From Ilumatobacteraceae bacterium (GTDB lineage Bacteria; Actinomycetota; Acidimicrobiia; Acidimicrobiales; Ilumatobacteraceae): DNA of 14,609 nucleotides. Of this stretch, positions 6,879 through 12,509 are shown piece by piece (position 1 is the stretch's first letter; every line of letters begins with the position of its first letter). The position numbers and the translations under genes were made by a program. The stretch covers positions 3,803 to 18,411 of the forward strand of contig JALRGJ010000012.1 in assembly GCA_023253435.1 (NCBI GenBank), in the 5' to 3' direction. Under the pieces are notes generated by a model. The model had not been told where the DNA came from and ran no database searches. It saw only the letters and a list, made by a program, of their open reading frames with translations.

Positions 6879-7304
6879 ATGGCAACTGTCAGCACATACG
6901 TCAACACAGCAGGAAAAACTGAAGAGCAATTCAATTTCTACGCCAAAGTTTTTGGGACTTCCATCACAACGCTTCTTCGTTTTAGCGACTTTGGGATGGA
7001 TCATCTGCCAGAGGAAGAACGCAATGGAGTGATGCATATTGTGGTTCCCATTCTCGGGGGACATTTATTGATGGGAACCGACATGTTGCCGTCTGCAGGG
7101 CACCAAGTTCGCATAGGTAACAACACCACCATTCAATTAGAGCCAGATTCACGCGAACAAGCCGATGAGCTATACGCACAACTCTCCGAACAATCAACTG
7201 AAAACTCCGGTGGCATGGCCGACATGGATTGGGGTGCGTACTGGGGAACATGTCTCGACAAGTACGGCATTCGATGGATGATCAATTTTCCTAATGCTCA
7301 ATAA
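6879..7304 (+). CDS. VOC-fold (glyoxalase / PhnB-like) protein
   Basis: The product is 141 residues. The opening ATVSTYVNTAGKTEEQFNFY, the following AKVFGTSITTLLRFSDF, and the segments HIVVPILGGHLLMGTDM and WGAYWGTCLDKYGIRWMINF are typical of the PhnB/3-demethylubiquinone-methyltransferase-like branch of the vicinal oxygen chelate superfamily. Many members form dimers of paired beta-alpha-beta-beta-beta units; metal binding varies, and in PhnB-like members the canonical ligands are often lost. No reaction can be assigned. The frame is open 14 codons further upstream, into the preceding gene, but the -10 hexamer and family alignment support the ATG at 6879. It stops three bases before the convergent exporter stop. 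Confidence 0.85.
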   Translation: MATVSTYVNTAGKTEEQFNFYAKVFGTSITTLLRFSDFGMDHLPEEERNGVMHIVVPILGGHLLMGTDMLPSAGHQVRIGNNTTIQLEPDSREQADELYAQLSEQSTENSGGMADMDWGAYWGTCLDKYGIRWMINFPNAQ

Positions 7305-7307
7305 GAA

Positions 7308-7940
7308 CTAATTCTGTGGTCGTCCCGTTGTAGCCGCTAACAGTCCGAGCCCAAGAAAAATAAATCCAGACACATAGCGGCGTACAAAATAAACAGACTG
7401 TCCCCGAAGCAGAACTTCACGAAGTGAACTTGCCATCAATGAATAGCTGCCATTAAAAAGAGTTGCTAACACCACAAACACAACTCCCAACATGAACGAC
7501 TGAACCTTGGCATTTGAGGCATTGGTATCTATAAATTGCGGAAAGATCGACAAGAAAAACAGAGTTGTTTTGGGATTCAACGTGTTAACAAAAATTCCCT
7601 GCCTGAATATTTGAGGCAACGAAACATGAGAATCATCTGATCCCAGGCTGCTTGGCCTGGTCATTAACGTACGAATTCCTGTGTAGATCAGGTAGACAAC
7701 GCCGGCCCATTTGATGGTATTGAACAATTCAACAGATGTGGCCAGAACTGCACTCACACCAAGTGCAGCAAATGTGGCCTGCACCATGTCTCCCACTTCA
7801 AGACCTGCTACCGCAACTAGGCCAGCTGTCCTCCCGTCGGCCAAAGTGCGATTGACCAGAAATAGCACTGCAGGACCGGGGATGAGAAGTAATGCAACCG
7901 TGGCACCCATGAAGGCAAAAAGCGTGGACAGTTCAGGCAC
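7308..7940 (-). CDS. LysE/RhtB-family amino-acid exporter
   Basis: The product is about 210 residues with six hydrophobic segments. The N-terminal LLIPGPAVLFLVNRTLADGRTAGLVAVAGLEVGD carries the PGP signature of LysE/RhtB exporters, and KWAGVVYLIYTGIRTL and GIFVNTLNPKTTLFFLSIFPQF are also typical. These carriers export amino acids (Lys, Arg, Thr, homoserine and others) or related compounds; the substrate cannot be read from the sequence. GTG at 7940 is chosen because GGAGAAGGA lies 7 bases upstream. A GTG six codons earlier (7958) has only a distant ribosome site (GGAGG, 15 bases). A structured leader with a hairpin and T-run lies just upstream (7964-8008). Divergent from the amidohydrolase gene. 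Confidence 0.87.
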   Translation of the reverse strand: MPELSTLFAFMGATVALLLIPGPAVLFLVNRTLADGRTAGLVAVAGLEVGDMVQATFAALGVSAVLATSVELFNTIKWAGVVYLIYTGIRTLMTRPSSLGSDDSHVSLPQIFRQGIFVNTLNPKTTLFFLSIFPQFIDTNASNAKVQSFMLGVVFVVLATLFNGSYSLMASSLREVLLRGQSVYFVRRYVSGFIFLGLGLLAATTGRPQN

Positions 7941-7963
7941 GTATGAGTCCTTCTCCACAGCGC

Positions 7964-8008
7964 AAAAAAATCACCTCCCCACTTTACGGGTTGGCATGTG
8001 GGGCTGAT
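7964..8008 (-). terminator. Hairpin plus T7 in the LysE-type leader (attenuator-like)
   Basis: On the minus strand CCCCAC (8003-7998) pairs with GTGGGG (7982-7977) across a 15-base loop. Beyond a 1x3 internal loop, ATCA (8008-8005) pairs with TGAT (7973-7970). Seven T in a row (7970-7964) follow directly. This is the shape of an intrinsic terminator placed about 24 bases before the start codon, in the leader of the gene it would control. The 3' arm also contains GGAGGTGAT (7978-7970), a perfect match to the anti-Shine-Dalgarno sequence. Alternatives are a two-half-site operator for a divergent regulator (half-sites 21 bases apart) or coincidence. Confidence 0.45.
7971..7997 (-). other. Possible 8-codon leader ORF (MPTRKVGR)
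   Basis: ATG at 7997 directly follows the 5' arm of the leader hairpin; eight codons follow to TGA (7971-7973). Three codons specify Arg, Lys and Arg, apt for an amino-acid exporter of the LysE group. A ribosome on it would cover the 3' arm. It lacks a Shine-Dalgarno sequence; TATCAG six bases upstream resembles a leaderless -10 but ends in G. ORFs this short arise often by chance. Confidence 0.25.
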
Positions 8009-8037
8009 AAGACTGCACCAGGAAATAGAGGTGTGAA

Positions 8038-9033
8038 ATGTCTGAAATATTCCCAGCAATTAGTGAATGGCTACTTCAAGTTGACGAAGAAGTAATTGAG
8101 CCCAATCTTCCCATCATTGATCCTCATCATCACTTATGGCCTGAAGGTGGCGCACTCCCCTATGGCTTAGATGAACTAAAGCAAGACATAAAATCTGGCC
8201 ACAACATTGTGAATACCATCTTTATGGAATGCGGTGCGGCGTATGCCAAAGGTGGACCTGAAGAGTTTGCACCGGTAGCAGAAACAAAATTTGTTGCGGA
8301 AGTTTCTGCAAATGATCCTGAACATCTCATCGCAGCAATTGTTGGCCACATTGATCTTCGGCTATCCCACCGAGATGAAATTCTTGATGCCCACATCGAA
8401 GCCGGAAACGGATTATTTCGCGGCATAAGGCACGCGTTATCTCGAGCAGATTTCCCAGAGGGCCTCATGATTCCAGGTGGAGCGCCACAAGGTTTGTATA
8501 AAGATGCAGATTTTGTTACTGGTGTGCGACGACTAGGAGAGCGAGGGCTGACATACGATTCATGGCACTATCACTTTCAGAATCCAGAATTTCTCGAACT
8601 TGCGCGTTCTGCACCAGACACGGTGATGATCCTCGATCACTTTGGCACTCCACTACTTGGTCATCATTTTGCCGGCCAGGAAGACTCCATTTTTGAGCAA
8701 TGGAAGAAAGACATCACTGCAATTGCAGCCTGCCCAAACGTGTACGCCAAAGTGGGTGGTCTTGCCATGCCCGATAATGGCATTGGTTGGATGGGGTCGT
8801 CTCGTCCGCCTACTTCAGACGAATACGTGGCTCGACTAGGAAAGTTTTATCACCACATCATTGAGGCTTTTGGCCCTTCTCGATGCATGTTTGAATCAAA
8901 CTTCCCCATCGACCGATTCTCGGTGAGTTACAAAATTCTGTGGAACGCCCTCAAAAAAATGTCTTCAAAGTATTCAATGAGCGAGCGTGCTGACCTCTTC
9001 TCAGAAACAGCACGGCGCGTGTACTCGTTATAG
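8038..9033 (+). CDS. Amidohydrolase family 2 (PF04909) metal-dependent hydrolase
   Basis: The product is 331 residues, a TIM-barrel hydrolase. Metal and catalytic residues are in the expected order: HxH at His30/His32 in IDPHHHLW, His177/His179 in SWHYHFQNP, His201 in ILDHFGTP, and Asp292 in MFESNFPID. This pattern is that of the 2-pyrone-4,6-dicarboxylate lactonase / L-fuconolactonase-like amidohydrolases, which hydrolyse lactones or decarboxylate aromatic acids. The exact substrate is unknown. AGAGG at 6 bases before the ATG is a good ribosome site. The nhaA gene follows after 68 bases in the same direction, but no functional link is evident. Confidence 0.9.
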   Translation: MSEIFPAISEWLLQVDEEVIEPNLPIIDPHHHLWPEGGALPYGLDELKQDIKSGHNIVNTIFMECGAAYAKGGPEEFAPVAETKFVAEVSANDPEHLIAAIVGHIDLRLSHRDEILDAHIEAGNGLFRGIRHALSRADFPEGLMIPGGAPQGLYKDADFVTGVRRLGERGLTYDSWHYHFQNPEFLELARSAPDTVMILDHFGTPLLGHHFAGQEDSIFEQWKKDITAIAACPNVYAKVGGLAMPDNGIGWMGSSRPPTSDEYVARLGKFYHHIIEAFGPSRCMFESNFPIDRFSVSYKILWNALKKMSSKYSMSERADLFSETARRVYSL

Positions 9034-9095
9034 ATGCCATGTCTATGAGAGACTGAAAATCTCAGGTGAGCCGGGAAGTCTGGTCGGCATAAGGA
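9034..9095 (+). promoter_or_regulatory. Possible structured leader of nhaA
   Basis: The gap can fold as a three-stem junction. ATGCC (9034-9038) pairs with GGCAT (9086-9090). Inside lie TGAGA/TCTCA (9046-9050 with 9060-9064, 9-base loop) and CCGG/CTGG (9071-9074 with 9080-9083, one G-U pair, 5-base loop). The closing stem ends next to the ribosome site AAGGA (9091-9095). Cation-sensing riboswitches upstream of nhaA are known in other bacteria; I do not recognise this as one of those motifs. Stems are short, so chance folding is possible. Confidence 0.25.
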
Positions 9096-9101
9096 CAACT
9101 C

Positions 9102-10343
9102 ATGGCTCAAAAAGGCTCGCCCTCAACATCACAAAGCATTGCCCCGCTGCGGGATTTCCTCAAAAGTGAATCTGCCGGTGGAGCAGTTCTGCTTGTTGGG
9201 ACTCTGGTAGCACTCATTTGGGCAAATTCACCACTACGGGATTCCTATTTTGAACTGTGGAACTCTCATCTATACATCCATGTAGGCGCACTTCACCTTG
9301 ACATGGACCTCAGACATTGGATCAACGATGCCCTAATGACGATTTTCTTTTTTGTTGTTGGTTTGGAAATCAAACGAGAAACAACATCAGGTCATCTTGC
9401 TGGACGTGAAAAAATTATGTTGCCACTCTTTGGTGCGTTGGGGGGGATGGTCATACCCGCGCTCATCTACGTATCAGTAGCTGGATCAGTTGCCTCTCGC
9501 GGATGGGGTGTGCCAATGGCTACAGATATCGCACTCGCTGTGGGGTTGCTCTCAACCCTCGGAAAAAAGGTGCCGAGCAATTTGCGTTCATTCTTGCTTG
9601 GACTTGCTGTTGTAGATGACATTGCAGCAATCCTGGTAATTGCAATTTTCTACTCTTCCGGAGTCTCTGGAAGTTGGTTGATCATCGCTCTACTAGCTAT
9701 TGCCTTCACATTTGCATTGCAAAAAATGAATCTACAAATGATTTCTGTCTACGTAGTGTGTGGTGTCGTCTTATGGTTTGCACTGCATGAAGCTGGGGTT
9801 CACGCAACTATTGCCGGAGTCATCATGGGACTACTGACTCCTCTTATTCCAAAAAAGGGAACATCATTAACAGATAGTGAGGAAGATGTTCATCCAAATT
9901 CTCCCGGATCAGTTTCTGTACTTGAGTGGTTGGAACATCTCTTGCATCCTTGGAGTGCTTTTGTCATTGTTCCTCTTTTTGCCTTGGCCAATGCAGGTGT
10001 AGAGATAGGAAGCGATTCAATTCAAGATGCCCTCACCTCACGCATTGCTTGGGGCATTTTTGCTGGCCTTGTGATGGGCAAACCAATCGGAGTATTCCTG
10101 GCATCTATCTTTGCCAAGCGAATCAAAGTTGCTCAATTACCCAGCGGAGCTTCTAAATCTCAAATTCTTGGAATCGGTCAAACCGCAGGTATTGGCTTCA
10201 CCGTTGCAATCTTTATCAGCGAACTCGCATTCACTACGGAGCAACACCGAACAGAGGCGAAGATCGCAATTCTTTTTGCATCTGTTGTGGCAGCACTATT
10301 GGGAATGATCATTCTGAAATTTCAGAAGGAAAACCGGAGTTAA
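9102..10343 (+). CDS. nhaA: Na+/H+ antiporter NhaA
   Basis: The product is 413 residues, close to E. coli NhaA (388), with about 12 membrane helices. It exchanges internal Na+ (or Li+) for external protons, controlling pH and salt balance. The paired cation-binding aspartates are Asp172/Asp173 in AVVDDIAAI (E. coli Asp163/Asp164). PMATDIALAVGLL carries the Thr141-Asp142 pair of the unwound helix 4, and MGKPIG has Lys327, equivalent to E. coli Lys300. FFFVVGLEIKRE and GIGQTAGIGFTVAIFISELAF are also diagnostic. A hydrophilic Ser/Glu-rich loop (about 252-272) is longer than in E. coli. The ATG at 9102 has AAGGA six bases upstream. It may be co-transcribed with the preceding amidohydrolase gene. 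Its TAA touches the stop of the convergent acetyltransferase. Confidence 0.97.
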   Translation: MAQKGSPSTSQSIAPLRDFLKSESAGGAVLLVGTLVALIWANSPLRDSYFELWNSHLYIHVGALHLDMDLRHWINDALMTIFFFVVGLEIKRETTSGHLAGREKIMLPLFGALGGMVIPALIYVSVAGSVASRGWGVPMATDIALAVGLLSTLGKKVPSNLRSFLLGLAVVDDIAAILVIAIFYSSGVSGSWLIIALLAIAFTFALQKMNLQMISVYVVCGVVLWFALHEAGVHATIAGVIMGLLTPLIPKKGTSLTDSEEDVHPNSPGSVSVLEWLEHLLHPWSAFVIVPLFALANAGVEIGSDSIQDALTSRIAWGIFAGLVMGKPIGVFLASIFAKRIKVAQLPSGASKSQILGIGQTAGIGFTVAIFISELAFTTEQHRTEAKIAILFASVVAALLGMIILKFQKENRS

Positions 10344-10775
10344 TTACATCTCGTAGCGATACACATTGGTCTCTCGCGCGACAAAACCCAAACGTTGATA
10401 TAAGCGATTTGCAGCTTCACGTGATGGACGTGAAGTGAGATCTACTGTCACAGCTCCACGAGCACGAGCTTCTTCAATCGCTGCTTTGTTTAACGCTTCT
10501 CCCACACCATGACCACGGGCTTCTGCGTCAACAACTACGTCTTCAATCCATGCTCTCATCCCAGTAGGAATCCGAAATGTGGCCAAAGTGAGAGAACCCA
10601 CGATTCGCCCGCCAAGCCTTGCCACAAAAAACGCAGTAGATGGATTCATCACAATTTGTGCAATCTCATCATCTGATGGTGCTGGGTTAGACGAAGACAA
10701 TTGAGGAATCAGTCGATCCATTGCTTCACGCAAATCTGGAGTCACCACGCTCACTTGTTCAACAACAACTGACAT
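10344..10775 (-). CDS. GNAT-family N-acetyltransferase
   Basis: The product is 143 residues with a complete single GNAT domain. Strand 4 and the acetyl-CoA pyrophosphate loop are seen in AWIEDVVVDAEARGHGVGEAL (Arg-x-x-Gly-x-Gly pattern), then AAIEEARARGAVTVDLTSRPSREAANRLYQRLGFV, with the typical Tyr near the C-terminus. Such enzymes transfer acetyl from acetyl-CoA to an amine; the acceptor (small molecule or protein N-terminus) is unknown. AAGG lies seven bases before the ATG. It is divergent from the PAC2 gene by 94 bases and tail-to-tail with nhaA without a gap. Confidence 0.88.
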   Translation of the reverse strand: MSVVVEQVSVVTPDLREAMDRLIPQLSSSNPAPSDDEIAQIVMNPSTAFFVARLGGRIVGSLTLATFRIPTGMRAWIEDVVVDAEARGHGVGEALNKAAIEEARARGAVTVDLTSRPSREAANRLYQRLGFVARETNVYRYEM

Positions 10776-10869
10776 GCGTCAACCTTGCCACATTTGGCCT
10801 AAAATCTCTTGAATTTGCTAAAAACAATTGTCCGATAGAGGGGAATTTGGGCGATAGATTTCAGTCTTA
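10776..10869. promoter_or_regulatory. Divergent promoter region, GNAT and PAC2 genes
   Basis: This 94-base AT-rich spacer holds both promoters. On the plus strand TAGATT (10855-10860) fits TANNNT and ends nine bases before the PAC2 ATG, so a near-leaderless transcript is likely. GATAGA occurs twice (10834-10839 and 10853-10858). A short GCCA/TGGC inverted repeat is near 10794. No terminator or RNA gene is seen. Confidence 0.4.
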
Positions 10870-11775
10870 ATGACGGCTCAAGATCACGTTCGCTGGTTAT
10901 CACAGCCACAACTTCAGACACCCACCATCATCGCTGGGTTCAATGGTTGGAACGATGCAGCCGACGCTTCCAGCACCGCAATTCGCACGTTGATTCAAGC
11001 GTGGAATGCAGAACCCCTTGCAGAGATTGATCCAGAGGAGTTCACCGACTTCGCCACGATTCGTCCGTCTGTGAAAATCGACAACGGAATAACACGTTCC
11101 ATTGTGTGGCCCAAAGTAAGTATGTGGCATGCCAGCACACCTGGTGCAGATGTCATCTTGCTCTTAGGTCCAGAGCCAAGCTTGAAGTGGAGACTTTTCT
11201 CTGAACAGATTGTTCATGTAGCGCAGCATTTCAATGCCCATATGTTGGTCACAATTGGAGCTCTTCTCGCAGATGTTTCCCACCGTTCCGATGTTCAGGT
11301 GTTGGCCACAGCTAACGACGATGCCACTATCGACCGATTTGAACTCAGTAGATCACGCTATGAAGGCCCTACCGGCATCATCAGCGTGGTTCATGACGGT
11401 TTCCTCAACGCATCAATTCCTGGTGTGTCACTTTGGGCGGCGGTCCCAGCAATTGCATCTCAAATTCCATCTCCTAAAGCCGCTAATGCTCTTATCGCAA
11501 GAGCTTGTGAAATTATCGGTACCCCTGCACCACTGTCATATCTTCACAATCAGGTTGTTGCCTATGACCACAGAGTTGAAGAAATGATCGACGATGACGA
11601 AGACCTCCGTGAGTATGTAGAACGTCTCGATGAGTTGGGTGAAGATGCATTCGGAGTGGAGAATCCCAATCAACTGGAATTCGAATTCTCAGACAATCAA
11701 GACATCACTGAAGACGACGGTGCTGTACTTGCAGATGAAGTAGAACAATTCCTACGAGATCAAGACAAGAACTAA
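10870..11775 (+). CDS. PAC2-family protein with acidic C-terminal tail
   Basis: The product is 301 residues. The N-terminal two thirds match the PAC2 family (proteasome-assembly-chaperone-like, PF09754): PTIIAGFNGWNDAADASSTAIRTL, DVILLLGPEPSLKWRLFSEQIV, MLVTIGALLADVSHRSDV, EGPTGIISVVHDGF and PGVSLWAAVPAI. Actinobacterial members are conserved, but their role is not known; the link to proteasome assembly rests on distant homology to the eukaryotic chaperone. The last roughly 70 residues are strongly acidic (DDDEDLREYVERLDE onward) and probably partly disordered. No proteasome, Pup or Mpa gene is in the window. The ATG at 10870 has no Shine-Dalgarno sequence. Its TAA abuts the stop of the convergent NUDIX gene. 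Confidence 0.88.
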   Translation: MTAQDHVRWLSQPQLQTPTIIAGFNGWNDAADASSTAIRTLIQAWNAEPLAEIDPEEFTDFATIRPSVKIDNGITRSIVWPKVSMWHASTPGADVILLLGPEPSLKWRLFSEQIVHVAQHFNAHMLVTIGALLADVSHRSDVQVLATANDDATIDRFELSRSRYEGPTGIISVVHDGFLNASIPGVSLWAAVPAIASQIPSPKAANALIARACEIIGTPAPLSYLHNQVVAYDHRVEEMIDDDEDLREYVERLDELGEDAFGVENPNQLEFEFSDNQDITEDDGAVLADEVEQFLRDQDKN

Positions 11776-12489
11776 CTAGTCCTCTGGAATACCGCGCCAC
11801 AATTCTTCTCGCGGGGCATCAAAAGTGGCTGGACGAATAGTTCCATTAATTGCTTCAAACGCCATGTTGCCCCACCATTGAGCACCCGCAGTGGGAGTGG
11901 GAAGTTCATGGGGACCAAACCAACCCACATCTGCAGTCTCTAAAGGATGACCTGAGAGAGTGCCACCCACTGCTTTCATATGAAACAGCAACATGTACAT
12001 CCCGAATCGCGAGAAGCCCATTCTCATTCCATCTACCACGCCTAACAACTGCAGTGGCTCGGCATGAATGCCCGTTTCCTCTTCAACTTCCTTCATGGCA
12101 ACTTCAGCAGGCGAATATCCAACATCTGCCCAGCCGGTGGGATAGAGCCATACCCCACTGTCTTTTCGTTGAACAAGAAGAATTTTTCCTTCGTCATTGC
12201 CAACAATGCACCCGATCGCAACTTTGGGAGTGACATATCCGGGAACACCTTCCCCAATTGACTCCATCCACTCTTGAACAAAATGGTCTTGCTCTCTGCG
12301 AATTTCAAGAGCATCATCAGCGGAAGATTTGATATCCGACGCAACCTTGAGAACTTCTTCGTAACGTTCGCGTTCATACAAACTTTGAGTGAAACCCATT
12401 CCGGTTCTTGCAATTGCCGCAAGAGTCTCGCTCCACCTAATGAGATCTCTCGTAAAGTCAGTTGGTTGCGCATCTCCCACATCCAACAC
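11776..12489 (-). CDS. NUDIX hydrolase with N-terminal helical domain
   Basis: The product is 237 residues. An N-terminal helical region (about 10-75, DLIRWSETLAAIARTGMGFTQ...ERYEEVLKVASDI) matches the Nudix_N_2 domain, and the NUDIX fold follows (about 88-225). The NUDIX box is at 119-141: GWADVGYSPAEVAMKEVEEETGI. The core EVEEETG keeps the metal-binding glutamates, but the first conserved Glu of the box is Tyr125 and the usual Arg is Lys133. Related proteins hydrolyse nucleoside diphosphates linked to sugars or ADP-ribose. The GTG at 12489 has AAGG five bases upstream and lies 20 bases after the glnD stop, so the two are likely one operon. Its stop touches the PAC2 stop. Confidence 0.87.
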   Translation of the reverse strand: MLDVGDAQPTDFTRDLIRWSETLAAIARTGMGFTQSLYERERYEEVLKVASDIKSSADDALEIRREQDHFVQEWMESIGEGVPGYVTPKVAIGCIVGNDEGKILLVQRKDSGVWLYPTGWADVGYSPAEVAMKEVEEETGIHAEPLQLLGVVDGMRMGFSRFGMYMLLFHMKAVGGTLSGHPLETADVGWFGPHELPTPTAGAQWWGNMAFEAINGTIRPATFDAPREELWRGIPED

Positions 12490-12509
12490 CGTAGCCTTTT
12501 GAAAGTCGA

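Noticed and set aside
7940..7958. GTG at 7958 as start of the LysE-type exporter
   Set aside because: Its only ribosome-site candidate is 15 bases away across the T-run, whereas GTG at 7940 has GGAGAAGGA at ideal spacing. Not fully excluded.
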